A stretch of 64,000 bases of DNA from Desulfopila sp. IMCC35008 (lineage in GTDB: Bacteria; Desulfobacterota; Desulfobulbia; Desulfobulbales; Desulfocapsaceae): contig NZ_CP050700.1 of the NCBI RefSeq assembly GCF_010646885.2, forward strand, positions 4,552,501 to 4,616,500, given 5' to 3'. Under the pieces are notes generated by a model. It worked only from the letters and a program-made list of their open reading frames with translations. It was not told where the DNA came from and did no database searches. This document shows positions 9,074 to 18,450 of the stretch, in pieces. The translations under genes were made by a program, and so were the position numbers. Position 1 is the first letter of the stretch. The number at the start of each line of letters is the position of its first letter.

Positions 9074-9805
9074 CTACTTGGAAAGACGCAACCCCCTTGA
9101 GATCATAGCTAGTCCTAGTAGTTCAGACAGAAAATCAGCCAAAAGTGCCAGTAGTGTTACCGGAATAGCACCAGCCAGCAGCTTATCCGTCTGCATAAGA
9201 CTTATTCCTGTGAATATGAGGTCTCCCAAGCCTCCGGCCCCAATGACATAAGCGAGCGCGGCTGTGCCGATATTAATTACCATGGCTACCCTGAACCCCG
9301 TGAGAATCACCTCCATGGCATTTGGTAGCTCCACCTCCATGAGAATTTTCATAGGGGGCATTCCCATGCCTTTCCCGGCATCTATGAGTTCCGAGGGCAC
9401 TGCGGTAATCCCGGCAAGAGTATTTCTAGCGATGGGAAGTATGGAGTAGATGGTCAGCGCGAATACCGCCGGCTTCGTGCCAATACCAAGAAAACTCATA
9501 GCCAGCGCCAGAACGGCAAGGGAGGGGATAGTCTGTCCCAGTCCAATAATATACATGCAGACCCCGGCGTACCTGCGAAACCGACGCCTGGTAAGCACAA
9601 TTCCTGCCATTACTCCTATGATCGTGGCAAAGCCCATACTTAAGGTCACCATGTACAGGTGCTGGATGAACAATGCCATGATAACGGGATATTCGTATGG
9701 ATCAGAGAGGAGTTCAACAAGACCCGTTCGTTCAAACGTTATGCCAACAATCAGTATGATAACCGCAAAAATAATCCTGTATAATTTTGCAAATAGTCTA
9801 TTCAT
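9074..9805 (-). CDS. Osmoprotectant ABC transporter permease (second)
   Basis: 243-residue inner-membrane permease with five to six hydrophobic segments and the BPD-type coupling motif (SELIDAGKGMGMPPMKILMEVELPNA). It pairs with the other permease of the operon (9802-10470) to form the translocation channel. The 4-bp overlap with that gene shows translational coupling. Assignment to the OpuCB/OpuCD (OsmW/OsmY) family rests on this motif and on the operon. Confidence 0.92.
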   Translation of the reverse strand: MNRLFAKLYRIIFAVIILIVGITFERTGLVELLSDPYEYPVIMALFIQHLYMVTLSMGFATIIGVMAGIVLTRRRFRRYAGVCMYIIGLGQTIPSLAVLALAMSFLGIGTKPAVFALTIYSILPIARNTLAGITAVPSELIDAGKGMGMPPMKILMEVELPNAMEVILTGFRVAMVINIGTAALAYVIGAGGLGDLIFTGISLMQTDKLLAGAIPVTLLALLADFLSELLGLAMISRGLRLSK

Positions 9806-10470
9806 CGCGAAAGCTTCCTTTGTACCCTGATGCCCTCAGGCGTTGCAATCCTTTCCAACAGTGCCATCCCTCCGTCTACGATTATGGCTAGAAGAGAGAC
9901 AAGTATGGCGCCGCTCATTATCATCTCCGGATATACCCGGGCTATACCCTGCTGAATATACACCCCCAACCCTCCAGCTCCGATATATGTGGCGATAGCT
10001 GCAACTCCTATATTCATGACGGCAGCCGTCCTCAATCCCGCAATAATTACTGGTGTGGCCAGCGGGATTTCCAGCTCTCGCAAAAGTTTCCATTTACTCA
10101 TACCCATACCTCTGGCTGCGTCCACCAGTGCAGGAGGGACATTTTTTATGGCTGTATAGGTGTTTCTGATAATGGGGAGCTGACTGTAAAGAACCAGGGC
10201 TATGACAGCAGGAACTTTTCCCAGGCCCATATTAAATATCGCAAGAAAGGGGAGCATCAGTCCAAACAAGGCGAGGGAGGGGATGGTCATAAGTATGTTG
10301 GCACCGTTCAAGACCCTGGGAGCAAATTGCTCGTGCTTGGTAATGAAGATACCCAAAACCACGCCGATTGGTGTGGCTATAAGGAGCGCTATCCCCACAA
10401 TCCATATATGCTCCCAGGAGAGATACATAACCTCGCTAAAGTTATCTATTATGAATCGCAGGGTACTCAT
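9802..10470 (-). CDS. Osmoprotectant ABC transporter permease (first)
   Basis: 222-residue permease of the same importer, with the coupling loop PALVDAARGMGMSKWKLLRE and five to six membrane segments. It overlaps the ATPase gene (ending 10467) and the next permease by 4 bp each. Two different permeases plus an ATPase with CBS domains is the OpuC/OsmU layout, in contrast to ProU/OpuA systems, which have one permease. Confidence 0.92.
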   Translation of the reverse strand: MSTLRFIIDNFSEVMYLSWEHIWIVGIALLIATPIGVVLGIFITKHEQFAPRVLNGANILMTIPSLALFGLMLPFLAIFNMGLGKVPAVIALVLYSQLPIIRNTYTAIKNVPPALVDAARGMGMSKWKLLRELEIPLATPVIIAGLRTAAVMNIGVAAIATYIGAGGLGVYIQQGIARVYPEMIMSGAILVSLLAIIVDGGMALLERIATPEGIRVQRKLSR

Positions 10471-11615
10471 GAAATTACCTCGGTTTCAACATTTTCTGTT
10501 TCATCGGCGTAACTAGCTTTTACTGCTTTCTGTATGTCGTTGTAGGTTACCGTCCCGGCAAAATTTTTGTCTCCGTCCACAATGCAGAAGGTTGGGGTAT
10601 TATACATAAGCATAGCCGAGAGAACGTCCCGGAGTGGAACTTTTTCACTCAGGTAAGTGGGAAATGATTCCACCACGTCCCGTACCGGCCCTTCTTCATA
10701 ATTGAGAATTTTCTGCGTAACGAAGCCTATCGGTTTATTTTCTTCAAGCACTATGCCGTAGCGAGATTCCTTTGTTTTTAGAAGATGTAATGCTTCCTTG
10801 CAAAGGTCCGCTCCCTGGATAATATTTTTCGGCTTTCGGTTGATAATATCACTTACCCGCATAAGCCCTAGGACTTTCAGTGCCCTGTCGGCACCCACAA
10901 AGTCGGAGACAAATTTATTTTTGGGCTGGGTCAGAATCATTTCGGGTGTGTCATATTGTACCAGGCGTCCCCCTTCAAAGATGGCAATGCGATCACCCAT
11001 CTTTATAGCTTCGTGTATATCATGAGAGACAAAGGCCACGGTCTTTTTCAGCTTTGCCTGAAGTTTAAGGAACTCATCCTGAATCTCTTCTCTATTTATG
11101 GGGTCTATCGCACCGAAGGGCTCATCCATGAGAAGTATTTTGGGGTCTGCAGCTAGTCCCCGAGCAACCCCGACTCTCTGTTGTTGCCCTCCGGAGAGCT
11201 CTGCTGGGTAACGGTCTCTGTACAAATCAGGGTCCAGGTTAGTCATTTGAAGCAGCTCATCAATGCGCTTGCTGATACGGTCTTCGTCCCACCGCAAAAG
11301 CTTAGGCACAACGGCGATGTTTTCAGCTATGGTTTTGTTTGGGAAGAGCCCGATGGCCTGAATAACATATCCCAGGCGCTGTCTGAGCTGGACAACATTG
11401 AGATCCATGATATTCTGATCTTCTATGGTTATGTTCCCCCGCGTGAGTGTCTCCAGTCTGTTGGTAAGACGCAGAGTGGTCGTTTTACCGCAGCCAGAAG
11501 GGCCGAGAAACACTACTACTTCGCCCTTTGGAAGGGTGAAGTTTATATTATCAAGGGCGGTAACGGCATTTTTCCCCTTACCGAATATCTTTGTTACAGA
11601 TTCATAGGTTATCAT
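10467..11615 (-). CDS. opuCA: Osmoprotectant ABC transporter ATP-binding protein with CBS pair
   Basis: 382-residue ATPase. Walker A GPSGCGKT near residue 37, signature LSGGQQQR, Walker B ILLMDEPFGAID, H-loop FVSHDIHEA. The C-terminal third (about 255-370) is a tandem CBS pair (LMRVSDIINRKP..., PTFCIVDGDKNFAGTVTYND), which in OpuA/OpuC-type importers senses ionic strength or nucleotides and gates transport during osmotic stress. First gene of the four-gene operon; the promoter should lie in the region upstream of 11615. Confidence 0.94.
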   Translation of the reverse strand: MITYESVTKIFGKGKNAVTALDNINFTLPKGEVVVFLGPSGCGKTTTLRLTNRLETLTRGNITIEDQNIMDLNVVQLRQRLGYVIQAIGLFPNKTIAENIAVVPKLLRWDEDRISKRIDELLQMTNLDPDLYRDRYPAELSGGQQQRVGVARGLAADPKILLMDEPFGAIDPINREEIQDEFLKLQAKLKKTVAFVSHDIHEAIKMGDRIAIFEGGRLVQYDTPEMILTQPKNKFVSDFVGADRALKVLGLMRVSDIINRKPKNIIQGADLCKEALHLLKTKESRYGIVLEENKPIGFVTQKILNYEEGPVRDVVESFPTYLSEKVPLRDVLSAMLMYNTPTFCIVDGDKNFAGTVTYNDIQKAVKASYADETENVETEVIS

Positions 11616-12741
11616 TTGAGACCTCTTTGTTGTATATATTGCTTATATCTGTATAAGGCTATTCGTTGGATCAGAAATGATAGCTTAAAATAATTCCTGA
11701 CTATCGAAAAGAGAGATTCTGGAGCTATCTGGAACTCCAAATGCTCCATTTAGAACAACAATTCTTTTACAGGCAAAACCTTAAATAACGGGACTTCAAG
11801 ATGCCGATATTAACAACTAAAATGACCGCCACCAGGATATACTCCAGTGAGGTATTGGTATAGCGATTATCGCGATTCCGCAGTTTCGCTGCCATTGATC
11901 GCGAAGGAACCTTCTTGGCGTTTTTAGATTCTTCCGGCGGGGGCCAACGGCTAGGCTTTGCGAAGGAAAATTGAAGCAGGTAAAAAATATTCTTATCTTA
12001 TTAATAACATATATGAGGTTTCGAAACAAGGTATGGGCAAAACTTAAAGCGATGCTGGTGCAGAAAGCATGATAGCCGAACAAATTCTATGCGCAGCGAT
12101 TATCAGACAAGTCGTTGGTTTAAGCCATCCTAACTGTCTTTACTGTTGCACGATTTCTGCATTTATTGAGATTGCCAAATTGTATATCATTCAAGTGAAT
12201 GATGGCTCAGAATTGCACAAAACTATTGTTCAGGTGTATACTATTATTCACAAACACCTAACAACAAAAAAGGAATTTCAGATTAGAGCTTAGTCCATGA
12301 CCATCTCGATGCGGTAAGGCTACGTGTAAACCTAATGAGCCGACCATGGGCCAGTGAAGATGCACTTATCCCATTGGCAGAGGCTAGAAATGGCAAGGTC
12401 AACCACCCCAGAAATCCTGCAACTTAGGACTATTCCTGTCTCTCTCGAATCGTGCCTGTTGAAAAAGTTGCTCCATATGAGCCAACCATCATAAAAGTTA
12501 TTTTCATATCAAGGAACGCGGGTGTCGCCCCCCACCTGACCACTATACACAAGGAATGCAGGCTGGGTTGGGACACATCCGGGACACCATGAACGCTAAC
12601 ATCAGCCGATTCAGGAGGAGCTTGCGACGAGTGAATTCGGTCTGAATGTAATTGTTGGACGAAGCCGCTACGCGGCAGACACCCTCCGAAACATATCAAG
12701 TTGCATTTTGTAACCCATTGCTTTTTCAGTAATAAGAACGA
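11616..12741. other. Long non-coding stretch between opuC operon and IS91-type element
   Basis: About 1.1 kb without a convincing gene. The first part should hold the promoter of the opuC operon. Small ORFs on both strands (for example 11817-12083, 12069-12293, 12430-12774) lack ribosome sites and known motifs. GC content rises after about 12300, which fits a junction with mobile DNA, but I cannot place the element's left end exactly. Confidence 0.45.
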
Positions 12742-12769
12742 GCCGACAATGCAAGATACTTTTGTCGGC
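12742..12769 (+). repeat. Hairpin in the leader of the recombinase gene
   Basis: Arms GCCGACAA and TTGTCGGC (8 bp, perfect) around a 12-nt loop, 30 bp upstream of the recombinase start codon. It may be a terminus structure of the IS91-type element or a leader hairpin limiting its expression. Confidence 0.5.
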
Positions 12770-12799
12770 AGCAACCCTTATTACTTGAAGGAGGTTACA

Positions 12800-13714
12800 A
12801 TGAACTGCAAGATGCCAAGCGATCCGCAATTTTCGACACATTATCAAAAACACCTCAAGTGCCTGAAACTCAACGGCCTGCAACCAAAAACAGTGGAGGC
12901 GTACTCCCGGGCGCTCAGGCGCATCGGCAACTATTTCGATGGCGAAATTGCCGACCTTTCCCCAGACGAGTTACTCGACTATTTTCACGACCTGTTGGAG
13001 TCCAGATCCTGGAGCGCGGTCAAACTCGATCTCTATGGCCTGAAATTCTTTTACACCCATGTCTTGAATAAACCATGGCAGGATATTCCCCTGGTCAAGC
13101 CGCCGAAAACCTCGAGGATCCCGGACATATTGTCCGTTGAGCAGCTCAATGCCTTACTGGCGGCAACCACCACCATCAGCTACAAGGTCTTTTTCTTTAC
13201 CGCCTACAGCATGGGATTACGCCTTGGCGAAGGGATCAACCTGAAAGTTGGCGATATCGACCGCACCACTATGCGGGTCCATGTTCGAAACGCCAAAGGC
13301 AACAAAGACAGACTGGTGCCGATAACTGACTATACGCTCCATGTATTGAGATCCTTTTGGCAGATGCACAGGCATCCGCAGTTTATTTTCCCCAATCGCA
13401 AAAGAGGGTTGAAAAAGGCCCACCTGGCCGAGACTCCTCTGGACCGGGGCGGTATTCAGGTCGCAATGAAAACCGTTGTCGAGGAGCTCGGGATCAAAAA
13501 ACAGATCTCTTGCCACTCGCTCCGTCACGCCTTCGCCACCCATTTGCTGGAAGCTGGTGTCGATCTCGTCGAATTGCAGCAGATTTTAGGGCATGTCAGC
13601 ATCCTGACCACCGCGCGATATACGCACTTAACCACAAAAACCAAAAACAATGCCTATCAGGCAATCAACACCCTGGTTCATTCCGTTGATATTCAGTGGG
13701 GAGGTTGGAAATGA
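12800..13714 (+). CDS. Tyrosine recombinase/phage-type integrase of the IS91-like element
   Basis: 304-residue tyrosine recombinase. The start at 12800 is chosen for the AAGGAGGT ribosome site 5 bp upstream; an earlier in-frame ATG at 12701 has none. The SAM-like core-binding domain covers roughly residues 15-95. The catalytic domain shows the first Arg in YSMGLRLGEGINLKVGDID, the HSLRHAFATHLLEAG box, the second His in LGHVSILTTARYTHL, and the nucleophile Tyr in that same segment. It lacks the extra alpha-helix expected of integron integrases, so I do not call it IntI. Its stop codon overlaps the transposase start (ATGA), so both are made from one transcript. Confidence 0.88.
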   Translation: MNCKMPSDPQFSTHYQKHLKCLKLNGLQPKTVEAYSRALRRIGNYFDGEIADLSPDELLDYFHDLLESRSWSAVKLDLYGLKFFYTHVLNKPWQDIPLVKPPKTSRIPDILSVEQLNALLAATTTISYKVFFFTAYSMGLRLGEGINLKVGDIDRTTMRVHVRNAKGNKDRLVPITDYTLHVLRSFWQMHRHPQFIFPNRKRGLKKAHLAETPLDRGGIQVAMKTVVEELGIKKQISCHSLRHAFATHLLEAGVDLVELQQILGHVSILTTARYTHLTTKTKNNAYQAINTLVHSVDIQWGGWK

Positions 13715-14793
13715 TTCTTCTCTCCTCCATTATCAACCATTTCGAAACGACTTTTCTTGAGAAGTACCAAGATGTTCTCTTGCCCGGCCATAAAAAAGCG
13801 CTGCGTGATATGAAACGGTGCAGGTCGAAGCAGGGGTTGCATATGCTGGCAAGCTGCTCCGACCTGGACTGCACCGAGCGGGTATATATCCCGCATTCCT
13901 GCGGCAACAGGAACTGTCCCCATTGCCAGAACCACGAAAACTGGCAATGGATTGAAAATCAACTCGACAAGCGGTTGCCCGCCACCTATTATCTGGCCAC
14001 CTTTACCTTGCCGCAACAACTCCGCGACCTCACCTGGAAGAACCAGAAGCTCATCTACTCACTGATGTTCTCCTGCGTCCAGGATGTTCTGAAGACATTT
14101 ACCAGCAACGATAAAAAACTGCGTGGCTCGGCAGGATTCACCACCGTATTGCATACCAAAGCCAGAAATCTCGATTTTCATCCCCATATCCATGTGGTCA
14201 TGCCCGCTGCAAGCATCAATGAGAAAAGTGGCATGTGGCGGGTGAAATCCGCCGGCTATCTTTTCAACCATAAGAACCTGGCCAAGGTCTTCAGGGCAAA
14301 ACTGCTGGAGGCCGCTGTCGACCAGGGACTGTACGTCCCTGCAACTACCCCGAAAGATTGGGTGGTTGACTGCAGGGATGTCGGCAACGGCGATAAGGCC
14401 TTCATCTATCTCGGCAAATATCTATACAAGGGCGTCATTCAAGAAAAGGACATTCTGCGCTGCGAGAATGGCGAAGTCACATTCAGATACATGCATGCTG
14501 AAAGCAAAGCGTATCGAACCAGGACCGTTAGCGGAGAATATTTTCTCTACCTGTTGATGCTCCATGTTTTACCGAAAGGTTTTCAAAGAACGAGATGCTA
14601 CGGCTTTCTCCATCCCTGCAGTAAAAAACTTTTAAAACTCCTGCAGTTGGTAATGAGGAAACCTCTCTTTTTCATGCTCAAACGGAAAAAAGAGCGGGCA
14701 ACAATCACCTGCCCACGATGCGGCAAGCCAATGAATATCGTAAAAACACGCATTCGTAAACCGACCGCCTTGCTGACTGCTTGCTTAACCTGA
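13711..14793 (+). CDS. IS91-family transposase (HUH, Y2)
   Basis: 360-residue rolling-circle transposase. The N-terminal zinc-binding region is visible as CGNRNCPHCQNHENWQW. The HUH motif that binds the metal is FHPHIHVVMP, and the paired catalytic tyrosines fit IYLGKYLYKG (Y-x3-Y). A second Cys cluster (CPRCGKP) lies near the C-terminus. I start it at 13711, where ATGA overlaps the recombinase stop, rather than at the upstream in-frame codon at 13696. The frame is intact, so it may still be active, though the C-terminus could be slightly short. Confidence 0.9.
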   Translation: MILLSSIINHFETTFLEKYQDVLLPGHKKALRDMKRCRSKQGLHMLASCSDLDCTERVYIPHSCGNRNCPHCQNHENWQWIENQLDKRLPATYYLATFTLPQQLRDLTWKNQKLIYSLMFSCVQDVLKTFTSNDKKLRGSAGFTTVLHTKARNLDFHPHIHVVMPAASINEKSGMWRVKSAGYLFNHKNLAKVFRAKLLEAAVDQGLYVPATTPKDWVVDCRDVGNGDKAFIYLGKYLYKGVIQEKDILRCENGEVTFRYMHAESKAYRTRTVSGEYFLYLLMLHVLPKGFQRTRCYGFLHPCSKKLLKLLQLVMRKPLFFMLKRKKERATITCPRCGKPMNIVKTRIRKPTALLTACLT

Positions 14794-15024
14794 ACATGAT
14801 AGGAAAAACGGTTATGTGACCTACAAAGACATACGCCTTTTCAAAATCCGATTTTATCGGCAATGGGCAACTATGCCTAAATATGGGCAATTTCCGTCTC
14901 GACTGAAGCTTCCAACCTGAAAAAACAGGTAAGAGAGCAAGAGACTATTTTTTTTCTCCTTCCCAATTGCCCTGTTCACCACCCCAGCATAAAAAAGCAA
15001 TTTTCTATAATAGAGACCGGGCTT

Positions 15025-15087
15025 GTCCAACAAACGGTTCAGATTGTGGCTCGCTGCGCTCTCACAATCTAACCTTATTCGTTAGGG
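15025..15087 (+). other. attC-like integron recombination site
   Basis: The stretch has the order expected of an attC: an R''-like box GTCCAAC at 15025-15031, a spacer, an L arm GGTT-AGATTGTG paired with CACAATCT-AACC with one extra unpaired C at 15040, a 14-nt loop, a second spacer and an R'-like box GTTAGGG at 15081-15087. The unpaired base and unequal spacers are typical of folded attC sites. The last base of the R' box deviates from GTTRRRY. No integron integrase is in the window, so this would be a solitary site. Confidence 0.55.
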
Positions 15088-15130
15088 AAAAACAAGTATC
15101 ATGTATAGTCTTCAAATTCAGAAGCATAAC

Positions 15131-15694
15131 CTAGAAAATCCACTCTTTTGGCCAATGATCCAACCGCCGCTCAAAATACAGCTCTAATCCATCCTCTTCA
15201 TCAATATGTGAACCGATTTCTTTAAAACCCATTGAATGAGCAAGTGCTAATGATGCCTCATTATCAGGTGCGATTGAGAGAATGAAACACTGCTGCTGAT
15301 GATTCTCAAACGCCCAATTCATCAATGTAAATACCGCCTCCTTCGCATAACCTTGTTTACGGAAACGTTCTGCAACCGAATAACCCAGTTCTACTCCATC
15401 TGCAGCGATATCCTGCAATTCTTCTGGGCCAGGTTCCGAATGAAATCCAACGTGACCGCACATTGTTTGAGATTGCCTGATGACAATTGCCCGAACTAAC
15501 CATGGGTGTATTTCAGGGTTGACCTGTAATTGTGCCAATCTCATTCTTAGCAAGTCTTTGCTTAAAATGAGATCGCCTGGGATATGAAAACCAGCTATTC
15601 GCGCGGCTAGTTTATAATCACCAGCTAAAAAGGCTTCAAGTAATTCTGGTTTCATCGCTACCAGTTCAAGCCTATTGGATATAAGATTATTCAA
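15131..15694 (-). CDS. GNAT-family N-acetyltransferase (RimJ/RimL-like)
   Basis: 187-residue acetyltransferase. The acetyl-CoA-binding region is seen at ELGYSVAERFRKQGYAKEAV (the R/QxxGxG/A signature as RKQGYA), and the C-terminal core is SLALAHSMGFKEIG. These enzymes acetylate protein N-termini, small amines or antibiotics; the substrate here is unknown. It lies 44 bp from the attC-like site but points towards it, so if it is a cassette gene it is inverted relative to the usual orientation. It appears intact. Confidence 0.85.
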   Translation of the reverse strand: MNNLISNRLELVAMKPELLEAFLAGDYKLAARIAGFHIPGDLILSKDLLRMRLAQLQVNPEIHPWLVRAIVIRQSQTMCGHVGFHSEPGPEELQDIAADGVELGYSVAERFRKQGYAKEAVFTLMNWAFENHQQQCFILSIAPDNEASLALAHSMGFKEIGSHIDEEDGLELYFERRLDHWPKEWIF

Positions 15695-15789
15695 ATATGT
15701 ATTCTCCTCTTTTTGTACAGTTCACAACATAGTTTACAGTTGTGTCACATCATCGTTTACACATTGATTCTCTTCAATCTGCCCAACTC

Positions 15790-16100
15790 GTCCATGATGC
15801 GTAGGTTTTTCCCAATGCGGAAAGAGTGCTGGCTCTCTCTTTGCCATCTGGATCAGTAGTAACCGTTTGTATGACTTCATTGCGAACCTCTAGATCTGGA
15901 TAGAACAATGAAAGTGCATCTCCATGTGCGTTTATTTCATCAACAGTCCAGCCAAATGTTTTTTCGCATTCATTATTTCAGACAAGGCAGCGCCCATTCT
16001 CGTCAAAAGCATCTATTAAAACCGGTGCATGGTCATAGACAGCTCGAAAACGTTCTTCGCTTTCAAGTAATTTTTCAATAACAAGTTGATGTGTAAACCA
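15790..16100 (-). pseudogene. PAS-domain sensor fragment (decayed)
   Basis: Read on the minus strand from about 16100, one frame gives a clear PAS fragment: LLESEERFRAVYDHAPVLI, then an in-frame TGA where a Trp is usual, then NNECEKTFGWTVDEINA and LSLFYPDLEVRNEVI. Start, ligand-binding remainder and any kinase or diguanylate cyclase output domain are missing. The frame ends near 15785. It is a remnant of a sensor protein gene, probably cut by recombination in this unstable region. Confidence 0.6.
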
Positions 16101-16148
16101 GTTTGAGCTTTACTGCAAAAAGGCAAAAAAACACCAGCTGTGCACCCT

Positions 16149-17441
16149 CTATAAATAAGAATGACGGAAAACCTCTTTCGCATCCCTTACCCTTTCTCTT
16201 ATACAAACAGATATAAGTACAAGAAATATTCCGGAAATAATCACCATAAGTCCACTTCCTCTCGCAGGTCCAATACCTATTATTTGTCCTATAGTCTCTG
16301 CAAGATAACCATCCTCGGTGAGGAGTGGATTGAACAGACGATCTGCCAACATTCCTGTAGTTGCAAGCGCCACAAGCATTCCTATCTGAGAAATCAGTGA
16401 AATGAGTGACCAGATCCTCCCCTGCATTTCATTGGCGATATTTTGCCGAAACAAGACCTCCAGACTGGTATTGACAAAAGGTAGTGTCAGGAAAAAACAG
16501 AACGCTGTCATCGTAAACAAGACAGTATCTGTACTCATCCCAATGAGAAGATAGAGCAAACCGGCCCCCATAAGAGACCACGAGAGAATCGTATATTGCC
16601 TTTTCGTTGTACTCCACACCCCAATAAAGAGACTTGCGAAAACCATTCCAAATGCTGCGACTGATTGAATTATTCCAAGTGCTTGCGTATCAGCAAAAGA
16701 GAGGACAATGGGGACGATCAGCACTTGAAGAACACCTGTGAAAAAAGTGACAAAGGTGGTGATATACAGCAGACGAAAAATAGTATGGTTGTTACCGATG
16801 TATGTAAGACCCTTGGTGAAATCTTTGATAAATCTCTCTTTTTTATCTGTATATACAGGTTGTATGGTCATGTTCCGAATCAAGATGACAGCCAGTGCGG
16901 CAACGAAAAATGTAATCACATCAATAGCGAGCACCATCGGGAGGCTGAACCAAGTGATTAAAAATCCAGCGATAATTGGCGATACAAGATAACGGGATGC
17001 TTCGGCAAGTTGGATGAGGCCACTTGCTTTTGAATATGCCTGAGCATCTATAAGATCTGTAACAGAGGCCTTAAACGCCGGCGAATGAAGTCCAGCGCCA
17101 AATGAGCTTATAGCAATACCGATGTATAGTGGCCAATATTTTTCAGGGTAAAATAGTAACATGGCAATAGTGAAAAGAATTCCAAATGACGAAACAATAT
17201 CTCCTGCGACCATCATCAATTTACGGTCTTTTCTATCGGCCCAAACACCTCCTACAAGGGCAAACAACACAGAGGGAAGAAAAGCACACAACAAAAAGAA
17301 GGAATAGGTCGAGGTGATTCCAGTCTGCTGGAACAGATATATGCCTATGGCAAATACACTTATTCCACTACCAATTCTGGACAGGAGTTGACCTGACCAG
17401 ATAATGAAAAACAAATTGAACGATTTTTGTGATTTGTTCAT
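16149..17441 (-). CDS. MFS transporter (EntS/macrolide-efflux-like)
   Basis: 430-residue inner-membrane protein with about twelve hydrophobic segments. The N-terminus (LFFIIWSGQLLSRIGSGIS) and the loop GGVWADRKDRKLMMVAGD, a variant of the MFS signature between helices 2 and 3, place it in the MFS_3 group of drug and siderophore exporters. It starts 12 bp after the CPBP protease gene and is probably co-transcribed with it. With an outer-membrane protein and a TetR regulator nearby, an export role under TetR control is likely. Substrate unknown. Confidence 0.88.
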   Translation of the reverse strand: MNKSQKSFNLFFIIWSGQLLSRIGSGISVFAIGIYLFQQTGITSTYSFFLLCAFLPSVLFALVGGVWADRKDRKLMMVAGDIVSSFGILFTIAMLLFYPEKYWPLYIGIAISSFGAGLHSPAFKASVTDLIDAQAYSKASGLIQLAEASRYLVSPIIAGFLITWFSLPMVLAIDVITFFVAALAVILIRNMTIQPVYTDKKERFIKDFTKGLTYIGNNHTIFRLLYITTFVTFFTGVLQVLIVPIVLSFADTQALGIIQSVAAFGMVFASLFIGVWSTTKRQYTILSWSLMGAGLLYLLIGMSTDTVLFTMTAFCFFLTLPFVNTSLEVLFRQNIANEMQGRIWSLISLISQIGMLVALATTGMLADRLFNPLLTEDGYLAETIGQIIGIGPARGSGLMVIISGIFLVLISVCIRERVRDAKEVFRHSYL

Positions 17442-17453
17442 AAGGGACCCTTT

Positions 17454-18338
17454 TCAAGCTCTACCAAGTTCGGTGGAAATACTGTCGTTGCTTAAATTAC
17501 GGATAGTGGTTCTTTTAGGCTTAAGGTGCTCTGTTGAGAAAAACATATTTCTATCAAAATATATGATACCCGCAGCAACACCCGCCAACACAACTGTTTC
17601 GATACATTTTGTCATCTGAGAAATATCCAGAATTTCCTGTGAGATATTGATAATGAAGTGAAAAAGAATCGCAGCTAGTATGCTTTTTCTATTTTTAATG
17701 CAAATCCAACTCAAAATTATTCCCATTGGAATAATGCTGACAAAAAAGTTCACCGCAAACCAGGCGTTTTCGTGAAAGATCTCATACTGATAGGAGTTAT
17801 TGACAAAGAGGAGGGGGAAGTGCCAAAACGACCAAAGGATGCTGAAAAGTAACGATGCTGTAAAATAGCTGTACCTACTCTGTAGACTGTCAAAAGCGTA
17901 TCCTCTCCATCCAAGTTCTTCAAAGCTTGCTGCAAGTAGCAGGATTAAAAGCACAGGAACAAATCCTGATGAAAATGAAAAACCTTCTGCAAATTGAAAC
18001 TGATATAGTGATCCACCAAAGGGAAGCGACAGTACGATAGAAAACAGTACAGATAGTGGCATCAACAACAGAAGAATCGGCAGTGTCTTTCTCTGAATAA
18101 GTCTGGGATTGATCAGTCGGTTAAAAAAATCTCTCTTTATCGCCTTATTCTCCGATAGCAGAATCATCACCAGTGAGATAAGAAAAGGCGCCATCAAACC
18201 AGGAAGCATTAACATCATATAGAGTCCTTTGTTTTCGCTATAAAAACTGATGTATGCTCCAAAAAACCAGAGTAAAAATGTGACAATAAACGTGGTTGCA
18301 AAAAAATAGTGTGGTTTATATTTGTAATTAGAAATCAT
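17454..18338 (-). CDS. CPBP-family intramembrane metalloprotease
   Basis: 294-residue membrane protein of the CAAX-protease/bacteriocin-processing family. Motif 1 is EELGWRGYAF (EExxxR), motif 2 SILWSFWHFPLLF with the metal-binding His, and motif 3 FHFIINIS. I start it at 18338, where a GGAG precedes the ATG; the longer frame to 18410 lacks a ribosome site. Members cleave prenylated or other membrane peptides or confer self-immunity to bacteriocins. It is first in a two-gene unit with the MFS exporter, and a TetR-type operator lies about 110 bp upstream. Confidence 0.88.
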   Translation of the reverse strand: MISNYKYKPHYFFATTFIVTFLLWFFGAYISFYSENKGLYMMLMLPGLMAPFLISLVMILLSENKAIKRDFFNRLINPRLIQRKTLPILLLLMPLSVLFSIVLSLPFGGSLYQFQFAEGFSFSSGFVPVLLILLLAASFEELGWRGYAFDSLQSRYSYFTASLLFSILWSFWHFPLLFVNNSYQYEIFHENAWFAVNFFVSIIPMGIILSWICIKNRKSILAAILFHFIINISQEILDISQMTKCIETVVLAGVAAGIIYFDRNMFFSTEHLKPKRTTIRNLSNDSISTELGRA

Positions 18339-18450
18339 TCTATTTCTCCATATGGAATTTGGACTCAACGTCCTTATGAGTAAGAAAAATTGGTAGCAGT
18401 TTTGGTCCAAATTAATTTCATTCGCAGGTATTGTAATATCTTACCAAATA

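Larger units (their letters stand above)
12742..14860 (+). mobile_element. IS91-family element carrying a tyrosine recombinase (approximate limits)
   Basis: A transposon unit defined by a tyrosine recombinase gene overlapped by an HUH transposase gene. Such two-gene IS91-family elements are known from proteobacteria; they move by rolling circle and do not make target duplications. Limits given here run from the hairpin ahead of the first gene to a small hairpin (14848-14860, CCGAT/ATCGG) after the second, which may belong to the ori end. The true ends (oriIS and terIS) were not identified; the element may extend further on either side, up to the attC-like site at 15025. Confidence 0.6.

Noticed and set aside
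12430..12774. 114-residue minus-strand ORF upstream of the IS91-type element
   Set aside because: No ribosome site, biased composition and no recognisable motif; overlaps the element's leader.
12701..12799. N-terminal extension of the tyrosine recombinase
   Set aside because: The ATG at 12800 has a strong AAGGAGGT site, and the extension spans the leader hairpin and lacks family resemblance.
12800..13714. Integron integrase IntI near an attC-like site
   Set aside because: The recombinase is short, lacks the IntI-specific extra helix region as far as I can judge, and is fused by overlap to an IS91-type transposase.
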